Shown: positions 15,753 through 24,428, counted from the first letter of the stretch. The stretch is 38,833 nucleotides of DNA from Planctomycetota bacterium (GCA_011369445.1 DRQF01000286.1:1-38833), one strand, 5' to 3'. Numbers and translations: made by a program. Notes: generated by a model from the sequence alone, not told the origin.

Positions 15753-16241
15753 ATGTTTTCCGACTCACCCTTCAACGACGGTTCGAATCACGAATCCTTC
15801 ATGCGAGCGGCGCTCCGGGAGGCCGAGGCGGCCCTCGAGGAGGGGGAGGTTCCCGTGGGCGCCGTCATCGTCCACAAGGGCCGCGTCATCGGGCGGGGGC
15901 ACAACCAGCGGGAGACCCTGCAGGACCCGACGGCCCATGCGGAGATGATTGCCATCACCCAGGCCGCGGCCTCGCTCGAGAACTGGAGATTGGAGGGCTG
16001 TCGCCTCTATGTGACCCTCGAACCCTGCTCCATGTGCTCAGGCGCCGTGGTCCTCTCCCGGATCCCGGAGGTGATCTATGGCGCGGCCGATCCCCGCGCG
16101 GGAGCCTGCGGATCGGTGCTGAACCTGGTTCAGAACGAGAAATTCAATCACCGGGCGATCGTCGTCCCCTCCATCCTCGCGGAGGAATGTTCGGCGATCC
16201 TTGGGGAGTTCTTTCGCAGGAGGCGCAAGGACGACCGTTGA
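15753..16241 (+). CDS. tadA: tRNA-specific adenosine deaminase TadA
   Basis: The protein has 162 residues from ATG 15753; ATG 15801 is a shorter alternative, but the HESFMRAAL segment before it matches the family N-terminus. TadA deaminates adenosine 34 to inosine in tRNA-Arg(ACG), allowing one tRNA to read several Arg codons. The zinc site is complete: HAE at 62-64 (His62 ligand, Glu64 proton shuttle) and PCSMC at 91-95 (Cys92 and Cys95 ligands). EEGEVPVGAVIV and the C-terminal DPRAGACGSVLNLV are typical of TadA rather than of cytosine or guanine deaminases. Normal family length. The upstream gap has no clear ribosome site. Two tRNA-Ser genes follow directly, probably from their own promoter at 16238. 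Confidence 0.92.
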   Translation: MFSDSPFNDGSNHESFMRAALREAEAALEEGEVPVGAVIVHKGRVIGRGHNQRETLQDPTAHAEMIAITQAAASLENWRLEGCRLYVTLEPCSMCSGAVVLSRIPEVIYGAADPRAGACGSVLNLVQNEKFNHRAIVVPSILAEECSAILGEFFRRRRKDDR

Positions 16242-16265
16242 TGACGGCCGAGCCTGGGTTAGAAT
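16238..16265 (+). promoter_or_regulatory. Promoter of the tRNA-Ser pair
   Basis: TTGATG (16238-16243) and TAGAAT (16260-16265) are separated by 16 bases, with the -10 box 12 bases before the tRNA 5' end at 16278. The -35 box overlaps the stop of tadA. The spacing to a stable-RNA gene makes this a good candidate. Confidence 0.5.
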
Positions 16266-16277
16266 GCGCCGCCTCCG

Positions 16278-16364
16278 GGAGAGGTGCCGGAGTGGTCGAA
16301 CGGGCCGGTTTCGAAAACCGGTGTCCTCGCAAGGGGACCCAGGGTTCGAATCCCTGCCTCTCCG
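16278..16364 (+). tRNA. tRNA-Ser (anticodon CGA)
   Basis: An 87-nt cloverleaf. The 7-bp acceptor stem GGAGAGG/CCTCTCC closes at 16278-16284 and 16357-16363, with G as discriminator at 16364. The anticodon stem-loop CCGGT-TTCGAAA-ACCGG gives anticodon CGA, reading UCG. A long variable arm (type II tRNA) and the T-arm AGGGTTCGAATCCCT confirm serine identity. CCA is not encoded. Confidence 0.95.
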
Positions 16365-16370
16365 CTCTTA

Positions 16371-16459
16371 GGAGAGATGTCGGAGTGGTCGAACGAGCAC
16401 GCTTGGAAAGCGTGTGACCGTGTCAAAGCGGTCCCTGGGTTCGAATCCCAGTCTCTCCG
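16371..16459 (+). tRNA. tRNA-Ser (anticodon GGA)
   Basis: An 89-nt cloverleaf starting six bases after the previous tRNA. The acceptor stem is GGAGAGA/TCTCTCC with discriminator G at 16459. The anticodon stem-loop CACGC-TTGGAAA-GCGTG gives anticodon GGA, reading UCC and UCU. The long variable arm and T-arm TGGGTTCGAATCCCA fit serine. It is probably transcribed with the first tRNA and ends at the terminator just downstream. Confidence 0.95.
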
Positions 16460-16465
16460 CCATTC

Positions 16466-16504
16466 AAGCCGGGCGAGCCTTCGAGCTCGTCCGGCTTTCT
16501 TCTT
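16466..16504 (+). terminator. Rho-independent terminator after the tRNA-Ser pair
   Basis: A 13-bp stem pairs AAGCCGGGCGAGC (16466-16478) with GCTCGTCCGGCTT (16485-16497); one pair is G-U. The 6-base loop is CTTCGA. A T-rich tail (TTTCTTCTT) follows. It sits seven bases after the second tRNA, as expected for a stable-RNA transcription unit. Confidence 0.85.
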
Positions 16505-16514
16505 GCCCGTCTTC

Positions 16515-16542
16515 TTGCAGGGAGAGGGGGCTCGGGTAGAAT
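16515..16542 (+). promoter_or_regulatory. Candidate promoter of the AGCS symporter gene
   Basis: TTGCAG (16515-16520) and TAGAAT (16537-16542) are 16 bases apart, just past the tRNA terminator and 36 bp before the ATG at 16579. The same -10 hexamer and spacer length occur at the tRNA-Ser promoter (16238). Confidence 0.4.
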
Positions 16543-16578
16543 CCGCGCCATCATCGATTCGGAGCGAGGGGAGCCCCC

Positions 16579-18213
16579 ATGACCTATCCGTTTTCACGCA
16601 TTCTGGCCTGTGTCGTCCTCTTTTTGGGAATGACTCAGACGATCCCCGCTTCGACTCCGATCTCTCCTGCGGTGATGACGGCCACGGCGGCGAGGGCAGC
16701 CGCACCCACATCCCGACAGGAGACCGAGGCGGCCCCCAAGGACGAGAACATCTTTCGGCGGTTCGAGAAAGCCGCCGACAACGGTGCCGGCGTCCTCGTG
16801 AAGGTCCTCAGCAGCGTCCTCATGTGGAACGTGCTCTTCTGGCAGGAGAACATCAAGTTGCCGGTGATCGTCCTTTGGCTGGTCGTCGGCGCCCTGGTTT
16901 TCACCCTCTACATGCGCTTCATCAACCTGAAGGCCTTCGGTCACGCCATTCAGGTCGTCTCGGGCAAGTACGACAATCCGAAGGAAGCGGGAGAAGTCAC
17001 CCACTTCCAGGCGCTTTCGGCGGCCCTGTCCGCCACCGTCGGTCTCGGCAACATCGCGGGGGTCGCCATCGCGGTGAGTCTCGGCGGGCCGGGCGCCACC
17101 TTCTGGATGATCGTGGCGGGCTTTTTGGGAATGAGTTCGAAGTTCGTGGAGTGCACCCTGGCCCAGATGTTCCGCAGCGTGGACGACGCGGGACGTGTCT
17201 CGGGTGGTCCGATGCACTACCTGGGCATCGGTTTGAAAGAGCGCGGTGTCGGAGGACTGGGAAAGGTTCTCGCCGTGTTGTTCGCTGTCCTTTGCGTCGG
17301 CGGTTCCTTCGGCGGCGGGAACATGTTTCAGGTGAAGCAGTCTCTGGGCGCCATCAGCTACTCGGTGCCCGCGTTGCAGGAGTACAACTGGGTCTACGGG
17401 CTCATCCTCGTCGTCCTCGTCGCCATCGTGATCATCGGCGGCATTCGCCGCATCGCGCACACCGCGGAGAAGATCGTACCCCTGATGTGCGGCATCTACG
17501 TCGCGGCATCGCTGTTCATCCTCTTCAAGAACTACGATCACATCGGCGCGGCCTTCGGCGAGATCTTCGCGGGCGCGTTCAGCCCCACCGCGGCCTACGG
17601 CGGATTCGCGGGCGTCCTCGTCGTGGGTTTCCAGCGGGCCGTGTTCTCCAACGAGGCGGGGGTGGGCTCGGCCGCCATCGCCCACTCGGCGGCCAAGACC
17701 GAGGAGCCGATTCGCGAGGGCATCGTGGCCATGCTCGGCCCGTTCATCGACACCGTGATCGTCTGCACGATGACGGCGTTGGTCATCGTCATCACCGGGG
17801 CTTTCGACAACGGTGCGGCGGAGTTCGTGGCCGCCCGAGGCGCCGACGACGGGGCCAGGCTGACCTCTCTGGCGTTTTCTCAGGAGATCTCCTGGTTCCC
17901 CTATCTTCTTTCCGTGGCGGTCTTCCTCTTCGCGTTCTCGACCATGATTTCGTGGTCGTACTACGGGGAGCGGTGCTGGACCTGGCTCTTCGGCGAGAAG
18001 AGCTCCATGAGCTACAAGGTCATCTTCCTCATCTTCGTCTTCCTGGGATCGGTGGTCAGCGCCACCAACATCTTGGACTTCAGCGACCTCATGATTCTCG
18101 GGATGTCCTTCCCGAACATCCTGGGGGTCTACTTCTTGGCCCCGAAGGTGAAGAAGGCTCTGGGGGTCTACATGGAGAAGCTGAAGAAGGGCGAGTTCAA
18201 GACCTTCAAGTGA
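16579..18213 (+). CDS. AGCS-family sodium:alanine/glycine symporter
   Basis: The protein has 544 residues. ATG 16579 has GAGGGGAG upstream. AGCS proteins import alanine or glycine with sodium across the inner membrane. The body (about 80-540) has the family's ten to eleven helices and its conserved stretches: QALSAALSATVGLGNIAGVA near 149-168, GGPGATFWMI, the GGPMHYLGIG region, and FQRAVFSNEAGVGSAAIAHS. An N-terminal extension of about 70 residues, starting with a hydrophobic segment (ILACVVLFLGMTQTIPA) that looks like a cleavable signal and followed by an Ala/Thr-rich linker, is longer than in typical family members. The stop lies 9 bp from the stop of the convergent MBL-Rieske gene. The substrate (Ala, Gly or another small amino acid) is not decidable. 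Confidence 0.92.
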   Translation: MTYPFSRILACVVLFLGMTQTIPASTPISPAVMTATAARAAAPTSRQETEAAPKDENIFRRFEKAADNGAGVLVKVLSSVLMWNVLFWQENIKLPVIVLWLVVGALVFTLYMRFINLKAFGHAIQVVSGKYDNPKEAGEVTHFQALSAALSATVGLGNIAGVAIAVSLGGPGATFWMIVAGFLGMSSKFVECTLAQMFRSVDDAGRVSGGPMHYLGIGLKERGVGGLGKVLAVLFAVLCVGGSFGGGNMFQVKQSLGAISYSVPALQEYNWVYGLILVVLVAIVIIGGIRRIAHTAEKIVPLMCGIYVAASLFILFKNYDHIGAAFGEIFAGAFSPTAAYGGFAGVLVVGFQRAVFSNEAGVGSAAIAHSAAKTEEPIREGIVAMLGPFIDTVIVCTMTALVIVITGAFDNGAAEFVAARGADDGARLTSLAFSQEISWFPYLLSVAVFLFAFSTMISWSYYGERCWTWLFGEKSSMSYKVIFLIFVFLGSVVSATNILDFSDLMILGMSFPNILGVYFLAPKVKKALGVYMEKLKKGEFKTFK

Positions 18214-18222
18214 GCGAGGGTT

Positions 18223-19797
18223 TCACTCCGATGGGGCCTCCCGCCGCACCTCGAGGCGAAACCCCTTCGCGTTGAGGCACTCGCCGGAGCTCAGATCAAA
18301 GCGAAAGCGATGGGCCATGCAGGTGATGGTGCCGTCGTCGTTCACTTCGCCGTGCCGCAAGAGATCGACGCCTGCGTGGGGGCAGTGACGAGCGATCCTG
18401 AAGCATTTTCCATGGGACTCCACCCGTATCGTCTCCTCCGTGGCGGCGCGGCGCTGGAGTTTCTCCTCGTATTCCGCCAGCCGTTCCAGGGTCTCCGCAT
18501 CCTGGTACTTCAGGAGAGTCTTGAGATGGGGGACGAATCGGGGGGTCCTCTCCCGGAAGACCATGCGCAAAGAAAGCATCACGTCGTCCCAAGTCGCCCG
18601 CCCTTCGAGAACCTCGTGGACGGAGGCCGCGGGAGCTTCGAGGACGTAGAGCGGGTTGGCCGACGGTCCCTCCGCGGCGAGACCACGGGCGAAGTCGACG
18701 GAATAGGTCGCCTTGTCTCGTTTTCCGTGGATGACGAAGTCCACCGAGCCTCCGATCTTCTCCGAGGCCCAGGGTGACACCGTGGCCATCCTTCGGAAGT
18801 GGGCGAGTGTTTCCCCCATCGGGGGCAGATCGCCCCAGTCGTAGGGGAGGAGATCCATTCGCCTTTCTCGATAGCCTTCGATGTAGGACGCCTTGTCCGT
18901 GTAGGCCTGAAACCGAGGATCGGTGAGGTCGGTACGCGAGAAGAGGTGGTCGTCGTCGAGACGATCACCCGGCATGGTGAACCAACACCGCTCGGCGATG
19001 TCGGGACGGCGGGAGGCGAAATGTCGGGTGATGTCCAACTGGTCCGGGAAAACGGAGGTCGCGCTCGCGTCGTTCATCGCGTTGAGCCCGGGGTCGAGAA
19101 AGACCGGTGGCCCCGCGAAGATGAGGACGCGGTTCGGGTTCATGAGGTCGATCACCCGTTCGCAGGCCTCGAGCTTGAGGGTGCGTTTCTCCATTCTGCG
19201 CCGGAGCAGGTCGCCTGGATCGTAGTCGTAGCAGACCGGGTACTCGCTGGCGCCGGAGCCCTGCAGGCAGAAGGCATCTACGTGCCCCAGGATCTCCTTG
19301 ATGCGCAGGAATTGATCCGTATTCAGGCGGGCGTCGTTGAGGTTGAGAAGGTTGCGGTCGCCGTCGCGCCAGACCATGGCCGCGTCGACCTGCCCCGGCG
19401 ACTCCTCCGGAACGAAACAGATCTCGCCGCCCGCTCGAAGGGGAAAGAACGCGAAGGGGTCGTGCTCGACGACGCGATCGGCGAGGGCGCCCAGACGGCG
19501 CCGAGCGTGCCGCACGAACCAGGACGACGGAAAGCGGGCGATGTGGAGCTTCGCTTCGGGGTGCTCTTCGAGAATCTTTGTGATTACCCCCAGATCGAAA
19601 TGATCCTCATGATTGTGAGACAGGCAGATATCGACCACGCCGCGCACGGCATCGTCCTGAAAGGGATGGTTCTCCGGGAACTGGAACCAGGAGCGGAAGA
19701 ACGCTCCGTCCCTGCTCAGCCACGGATCCATGATGCAGGCCGCATCCGATCGGCCCTCCAGTTTCAGACAGGCGTGCCCGTAGTGAATGAACTGCAT
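18223..19797 (-). CDS. MBL-fold plus C-terminal Rieske protein (CMP-sialate hydroxylase-like)
   Basis: The protein has 524 residues. The N-terminal part is a metallo-beta-lactamase fold: HYGHACLKLEG at the start, as in UlaG-type proteins, and the metal motif HNHEDH at residues 61-66. The last 60 residues are a Rieske [2Fe-2S] domain with C472-x-H474 and C493-x2-H496. MBL and Rieske domains in one chain are the hallmark of vertebrate CMP-N-acetylneuraminate hydroxylase, where the Rieske domain is N-terminal; here it is C-terminal. The gene starts 9 bp after the fused epimerase-aminotransferase, downstream of a UDP-sugar dehydrogenase, so oxidation of a nucleotide sugar or glycan is plausible. 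The substrate and electron donor are unknown, and no sialic or nonulosonic acid synthase is in view. Confidence 0.75.
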   Translation of the reverse strand: MQFIHYGHACLKLEGRSDAACIMDPWLSRDGAFFRSWFQFPENHPFQDDAVRGVVDICLSHNHEDHFDLGVITKILEEHPEAKLHIARFPSSWFVRHARRRLGALADRVVEHDPFAFFPLRAGGEICFVPEESPGQVDAAMVWRDGDRNLLNLNDARLNTDQFLRIKEILGHVDAFCLQGSGASEYPVCYDYDPGDLLRRRMEKRTLKLEACERVIDLMNPNRVLIFAGPPVFLDPGLNAMNDASATSVFPDQLDITRHFASRRPDIAERCWFTMPGDRLDDDHLFSRTDLTDPRFQAYTDKASYIEGYRERRMDLLPYDWGDLPPMGETLAHFRRMATVSPWASEKIGGSVDFVIHGKRDKATYSVDFARGLAAEGPSANPLYVLEAPAASVHEVLEGRATWDDVMLSLRMVFRERTPRFVPHLKTLLKYQDAETLERLAEYEEKLQRRAATEETIRVESHGKCFRIARHCPHAGVDLLRHGEVNDDGTITCMAHRFRFDLSSGECLNAKGFRLEVRREAPSE

Positions 19798-19806
19798 CGA
19801 TCGATC

Positions 19807-22026
19807 TCACGCAGGGACGAGGGACGCCGCCTCGCGAATGGCCCGCACCACGCGAACCTGGTCCTCGGGCCCCAGGTCGGGTGAAGAAGGCAGACAAAGC
19901 GCGCTGCGCCAGATGGCCCGAGCGCGGGGAGCCTCTTCGCGGATGGCGTCCTGAAAGGCCGGTTGCATCGAAAGCGGTGCGAACACGGGACGGGATTCGA
20001 TGCGCCGATCCTTCAGATGCCGCAAGAGTTCCGGTCTGGTGATGCCAAACTCAGCGTCGTTCACCAAGATGGCGGAGAGCCAGTAGTTGGAGCGGCCGCG
20101 TTCGAGTTCTCCGTGAAACGCCACCCCGGGGATCGAAGCCTCGCGGAAGAGGTCCTCATAGCGCCGGGCGATGGCCCGTTTGGCCTCCACGCGGGACTTC
20201 AGGTCCGTGAGTTGCGACCGGATGAGGGCCGCCGTGAGACTGGACATTCTGAGATTGTGGGCCGGGACGTCGTGAACCCACTCCGTGGGGTCATCGAGGA
20301 GTCCGGTGCGAGCCGTCGTCGCCAGATGTCTCATCGTCTGGGCCGCCTCCGCATTCGGAGCGACCAGCATCCCGCCGGAGCCACCGGTGACGATCTTGTT
20401 GCCGTTGAAGCTGAGAGCTCCCCAGTCGCCCAGCGCCCCCGCGGGACCGGTTGACGCAGAAGAGCCCAGTGCCTCGGCCGCGTCCTCCACCAGCGGAAGC
20501 TGCCAGCGGGAGGCGATCTCGCGCAGGGCCTCCAGAGCGCAGGGATGGCCCAGCATGTGCACCGCGACGAGAGCGCTGACCCGACGTCCACTGCGAGAGT
20601 GCAGTGTTGTGGTTCCCGCTCGATGACAGGAGCCGGAGAGGAACCTTTCCACGGCTTCCGGGTCAAGGCCCCAGGTCGCGCAATCCACGTCCACGAGGGC
20701 GGGCAGAGCGCCCAAGGCGTAGAGAGGATTCACGCTCCCGGCGAAGGTGAGGTCCGGCGCGATCACGAGTTCACCTCGGTCGACCCCCGCCCCTCGGTAG
20801 GCGAGGAAGAGGGCGGCCGTGCCACTCTCGAGGGCGACGCAGCGAGCCGGATCGACGTCGAGAACCGCCGCCACCTCGCTTTCCAGCGCGCCCACTTCGG
20901 GGCCCGCGGCGCTCACCCAGCCGGAGCGAAGGGTCCGAACGACCCGGTCGACGTCCTTCTCGGAGATCACCGGAACGGCCAGTGGAATCGAGGGCTCCGC
21001 GACGGCGGGTTTTCGGGCCCGGGGTGCGGAGCGCCCCTCGAAGAGTTGACGATACCACTCCCACGTTTGCCGCAGCCCTTCCCCCAGGGTGACGCGCGGA
21101 GCGAATCCGGTCAGGGTTTCCAGTTTGGACGTGTCCGGGAGTCGTCTCGCCGGAGACTTGGAAGGAGCCTCCTCGTCGAGGAGCGGCGGATGGCGTCCGA
21201 CCGCCTCCATGATCGCCTCGTACAGGTCGGCGATGCTGGTCTCGTGGGTGGCGTTCCCGACGTGAACGATACCCGCCTCATCGAATCCGTCGCATTCCAT
21301 GAGGGACGTGGTGGCTCGCACCGCGTCGTCCACGTGACAAAACGCCCGGGTCTGATCTCTTCCGAAACGCCGGAGCGGCGACTCCCCTCGGTGGAGCCGT
21401 TCCATGACCTGGGGAATGACATGGGAGAGTCCCATGCGGGGTCCGTACACGTTGTGAAAGCGAATGACCGCGGCGGGCAGGCCCTGTTGGCGAGCCGTCT
21501 GGAGGACGTAGGTCTCGCCGAGAATCTTGCTGGCCGTGTAGGCGGACCGGGGGTGATTCGGATCGGTGACGACGAGGGGGACGGTCTCCGGTGTGGGGAG
21601 GGGGAGCCCCCCTTCGAGCTCGAGGCCGAAGGAGTAGGTTTCACTCGTGGAGGAGAAGATCAGCCGCCCGTTTCTGGACAGGCCCCCCGCCACGGCCCAG
21701 TCCACGAGGTGGATCGTCGACAGGGTGTTCGTGCGGATCACGTCGGCCGGTCGTTGCATCGTGGCGTCCACCCCCACCACGGCGGCCAGGTGGTAGATCC
21801 GGTCGACGCCCTTGGGGAGGGCTCCGAGGGCCGCCGGTTCCGTGAGATCCGCTTCGACGAGCCGTACCCGCCCATCGGAAAGGACCGCGTCCAGATCCGC
21901 GTCGCGGCCGTGACGGCGCAGCGTGTCGACGAGGGTGATGCGGTCTTCGGGGTGGGCCGCGCCGGCCAGGGCGCGGGCCAGATGGAGACCTATGAAACCC
22001 GCGCCGCCAGTGATGAGGTGATGCAT
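19807..22026 (-). CDS. Fused NAD-dependent sugar epimerase/dehydratase and DegT-family aminotransferase
   Basis: The protein has 739 residues from ATG 22026; the start lies 37 bp inside the upstream dehydrogenase gene. Residues 1-330 are an extended SDR domain: GGAGFIG (7-13) binds NAD, and Ser/Thr near 125-127, Tyr163 and Lys167 (YTASK) form the catalytic set. IRFHNVYGPRMG is typical of UDP-sugar epimerases, decarboxylases and 4,6-dehydratases. A linker of about 20 residues follows. Residues about 345-739 are a DegT/DnrJ/EryC1/StrS aminotransferase: SGWVSAAG at 368-375 and LSFNGNKIVTGG with the PLP lysine Lys544 resemble the LegC-like branch. Together they could make a 4-keto sugar nucleotide and aminate it in one chain. 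The frame is continuous, so this is a real fusion. The exact sugar is unknown. Confidence 0.85.
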   Translation of the reverse strand: MHHLITGGAGFIGLHLARALAGAAHPEDRITLVDTLRRHGRDADLDAVLSDGRVRLVEADLTEPAALGALPKGVDRIYHLAAVVGVDATMQRPADVIRTNTLSTIHLVDWAVAGGLSRNGRLIFSSTSETYSFGLELEGGLPLPTPETVPLVVTDPNHPRSAYTASKILGETYVLQTARQQGLPAAVIRFHNVYGPRMGLSHVIPQVMERLHRGESPLRRFGRDQTRAFCHVDDAVRATTSLMECDGFDEAGIVHVGNATHETSIADLYEAIMEAVGRHPPLLDEEAPSKSPARRLPDTSKLETLTGFAPRVTLGEGLRQTWEWYRQLFEGRSAPRARKPAVAEPSIPLAVPVISEKDVDRVVRTLRSGWVSAAGPEVGALESEVAAVLDVDPARCVALESGTAALFLAYRGAGVDRGELVIAPDLTFAGSVNPLYALGALPALVDVDCATWGLDPEAVERFLSGSCHRAGTTTLHSRSGRRVSALVAVHMLGHPCALEALREIASRWQLPLVEDAAEALGSSASTGPAGALGDWGALSFNGNKIVTGGSGGMLVAPNAEAAQTMRHLATTARTGLLDDPTEWVHDVPAHNLRMSSLTAALIRSQLTDLKSRVEAKRAIARRYEDLFREASIPGVAFHGELERGRSNYWLSAILVNDAEFGITRPELLRHLKDRRIESRPVFAPLSMQPAFQDAIREEAPRARAIWRSALCLPSSPDLGPEDQVRVVRAIREAASLVPA

Positions 22027-23435
22027 GGAGCCAGTCCGATCGATTGGTAGACGATGCCGGGGATGTCGCGGACGAGAAGGGGCGGCGCGTCCGCTTCGCT
22101 CAAAGAGAAGTCCGTGGGGCCCACGGTTCCCTGCTCGATGGCCATGCCCAGCGCGCCCGCAAGCGGGGTATCGAAGATCCGCCAGCAATCCATGAAGAGC
22201 AGGGGCGCATGGGACTTGGCGGCTAGCACGGGCAGGCTTGCCGCGAGTTCGCGATAACCTCGATGGTTATTCAAGAACACGACAGCGTCCGCGGATTCGA
22301 AACCTTCCGAGAGTGATGTCGGTTCCACCCCCATGGCGCGAATGCGTGCGTCGCTCACTTGGAAATCGTGGGCGAGTTTTTCTCCCAGCCGATGTCCGAC
22401 CGCTTCCAGAATGGGTTCGAGGGGATTCCCGCGGGTGTCGTCCGTGGGAGGTGTCCCTTTATAGGCGACCCCGCAGAACAGTACCCGTGAGTTCGAGGGG
22501 TTCTTGCCGAGGGAGAGGAGCCCTTCGACGATGCGGCGTCCCACCCTGCGCGGCAGCTCCTCGTTGATGCGACGGGCATTGCGGACGAGGCTGGGTTCCG
22601 AGTCCGGTGTGGCGTCGAGCAAGAGGTAGGGATCTTTCGAGAGGCAGCCCCCGCCCACGAATCCGGGATGAGCCACATCGGGGCGTGGGTACTCGAAGTT
22701 GGCGCCGTGAACGACCTCCCGCGGGTCCACGCCGTGGCGCTCCGCGTAGCCCGCCATCTCGTTGGCGAAGGCGTAGAGGACGTCGGTGTGAGCGTTGTTC
22801 ACGAGTTTCGTGAGTTCGGCGGCCTCCGGCGACGAGAGCGTCACGACGCGACCGCAGAAACGTTCGAAGAACGCGCGCGCGGCCTCGGTGGAGCGGGCAT
22901 TCACACCGCCGACGAGTTGGGGAAGGTTCTTCACTTCCCTGAGCGCTTGCCCCTGAATGGTGCGCTCGGGACAGAACGCGAGCAGGATGTCGTTCGTCCG
23001 GAGCATGTCGCGGAGGATGGGCTGGAGAATCCGGGTGGTGGTTCCCACCGGGACCGTGCTCCGCACGATGATCAATGTGTCCGAGGTGATGTGTCCCGCC
23101 AGGCCTTCCACGGCAGCGATGAGATGACCGAGTCGCGGTCGGCGCGTGACGTCATCCACTGGCGTGGAGACGGCGAGGACCACGGCGTCAAGGGAGGACT
23201 GGCCCAGCTTCTCGCCCGCGAAGAGATTGCGTTCCATGTGCGTGGCCAGGATCTCCGGGATGCCCGGCTCATGAAATCGGGGGCGAGCCTCGCGAATCCC
23301 TCGGATCAGCTCCGGGTCCACGTCGATGCCGTGGACGAGGAATCCCTCGCGGGCGAGGACGCAACTCAGGGTGAGTCCCACGTATCCCAGTCCCACGACG
23401 GCCACTCGGAAATCGGTGTTCAGTCTCGGCTGCAT
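21990..23435 (-). CDS. UDP-sugar 6-dehydrogenase (WecC/Ugd-like)
   Basis: The protein has 481 residues. ATG 23435 has GGGAGAGCAGG directly upstream. These enzymes oxidise C6 of a nucleotide sugar to the uronic acid in two NAD-dependent steps. Visible motifs are the NAD loop GLGYVG (15-20), RSTVPVGTT (125-133), FCPERTIQGQAL (154-165), Lys210 and Asn214 in KLVNNAH, and catalytic Cys264 in GGGCLSKDPYLL. CPERTIQGQAL and the overall pattern lean towards the UDP-ManNAc/UDP-GlcNAc dehydrogenase (WecC-like) branch rather than UDP-glucose, but this is a judgement from motifs. The C-terminus runs about 40 residues past the usual end. First gene of the sugar-nucleotide cluster; its 3' end overlaps the fused gene by 37 bp. 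Confidence 0.88.
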   Translation of the reverse strand: MQPRLNTDFRVAVVGLGYVGLTLSCVLAREGFLVHGIDVDPELIRGIREARPRFHEPGIPEILATHMERNLFAGEKLGQSSLDAVVLAVSTPVDDVTRRPRLGHLIAAVEGLAGHITSDTLIIVRSTVPVGTTTRILQPILRDMLRTNDILLAFCPERTIQGQALREVKNLPQLVGGVNARSTEAARAFFERFCGRVVTLSSPEAAELTKLVNNAHTDVLYAFANEMAGYAERHGVDPREVVHGANFEYPRPDVAHPGFVGGGCLSKDPYLLLDATPDSEPSLVRNARRINEELPRRVGRRIVEGLLSLGKNPSNSRVLFCGVAYKGTPPTDDTRGNPLEPILEAVGHRLGEKLAHDFQVSDARIRAMGVEPTSLSEGFESADAVVFLNNHRGYRELAASLPVLAAKSHAPLLFMDCWRIFDTPLAGALGMAIEQGTVGPTDFSLSEADAPPLLVRDIPGIVYQSIGLAPCITSSLAARVS

Positions 23436-23528
23436 CCTGCTCTCCCTCAGGCGGAGACATCGGCGTCCCCTGCATAATCATTCGGCAGGGAGCCGCTCCG
23501 ACTTGAGTGCGGGGGCGGGCGGGGGCGC

Positions 23529-24428
23529 TCAGAGTCCCTGCTGGGTGATGCGGAAGGCGAGATCCGACTCGGCGCGGGTGGTGTGGTCGCGGACGAGGTC
23601 GAACACTTCTCGCAGCCGGATCTCGCCCTGCCAGCGGTGCAGCCGGCCGCCCTGGGCTTCGATGCGACCTCTCCAGATCTGCTCGAAGTAGCCGGACCAC
23701 GTCGAACCCGCGGCCTTCCGTCGCCGGTAGGCCAGGACTTCGAAGCGGCTCTCCAGCGTGGTTCCAGGCGCCCAGTGCTCGAGGAAGACGCCGCCCAGGG
23801 GAGGGAAGACGTCTTCTTCCAAGGAGACGTTCATCCTCTCCGCCACCGCCGCGGAGGCCGACGTGAGGATGCGAGGCACCAACGCAGCCCGTTGGTGCTT
23901 GCGAACCGACGCCGGGAAGGGCCCCGGGAAGAACAACCCCGCCTTCGCGAAGAGCAAGGGGCGCGCGTTGGAACCGTCCGAGGCGAGGCGAATCTCGCCG
24001 TCGGCCGCCCATAGGAGAAGGAGGCCCGCGGCCCCCACCCAGGGAGGAGGAGGGGAATCGAGGGAGGTCAGGCGCACTTTCCAGGCTCCGTCGGCACCAT
24101 CTTCCACGTGGAAACGAAAACGTCCGGTGGCCGGAATGCCGACCAGAGCGTCGCCCTCCGTCGACCTGGTCTCCGCGTCCAGCCGGCTTTCCACCTCCCA
24201 GGTTTCTCCGGCGCTCAGGTCGTATCCGGGACGAACGGCGTCGCCGGTGGGCCGGGGTAAGGCCTTGATGGCCCGATCCACCGACTCACCGAGGGCGGAA
24301 ATCGCCGTTCCGGGGGGGCTCGTCCGCACGAACCACTGGACGATCACCGCCGGAATGACGGGGATCAGCAGGATGGCCAAGATGACGGTCATCTTGGCGC
24401 GGCTGGATGCAGCTCGAGAGTTTTCCAT
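23529..24428 (-). CDS. Membrane-anchored protein of unknown function
   Basis: The protein has 299 residues from ATG 24428. A single N-terminal hydrophobic helix (KMTVILAILLIPVIPAVIVQ) acts as an anchor or uncleaved signal, so the rest should lie in the periplasm. That part is mostly beta strands, with repeated charged turns and a hydrophobic insert near PPWVGAAGLLLLWAADG. No catalytic motif or family is recognised. It starts 27 bp after the stop of the secreted nuclease-fold gene and ends 93 bp before the sugar dehydrogenase, all on the same strand. Shared transcription with either side is possible; no ribosome-binding site is obvious before the ATG. Confidence 0.6.
   Translation of the reverse strand: MENSRAASSRAKMTVILAILLIPVIPAVIVQWFVRTSPPGTAISALGESVDRAIKALPRPTGDAVRPGYDLSAGETWEVESRLDAETRSTEGDALVGIPATGRFRFHVEDGADGAWKVRLTSLDSPPPPWVGAAGLLLLWAADGEIRLASDGSNARPLLFAKAGLFFPGPFPASVRKHQRAALVPRILTSASAAVAERMNVSLEEDVFPPLGGVFLEHWAPGTTLESRFEVLAYRRRKAAGSTWSGYFEQIWRGRIEAQGGRLHRWQGEIRLREVFDLVRDHTTRAESDLAFRITQQGL

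Noticed and set aside
16284-18275. 663-residue plus-strand frame covering the tRNAs and the symporter
   Set aside because: It runs through two tRNA genes and a terminator and is an out-of-frame, Arg-rich shadow of the AGCS gene.
20545-22050. 501-residue plus-strand frame
   Set aside because: Antisense to the fused epimerase-aminotransferase; no motifs and no ribosome site.
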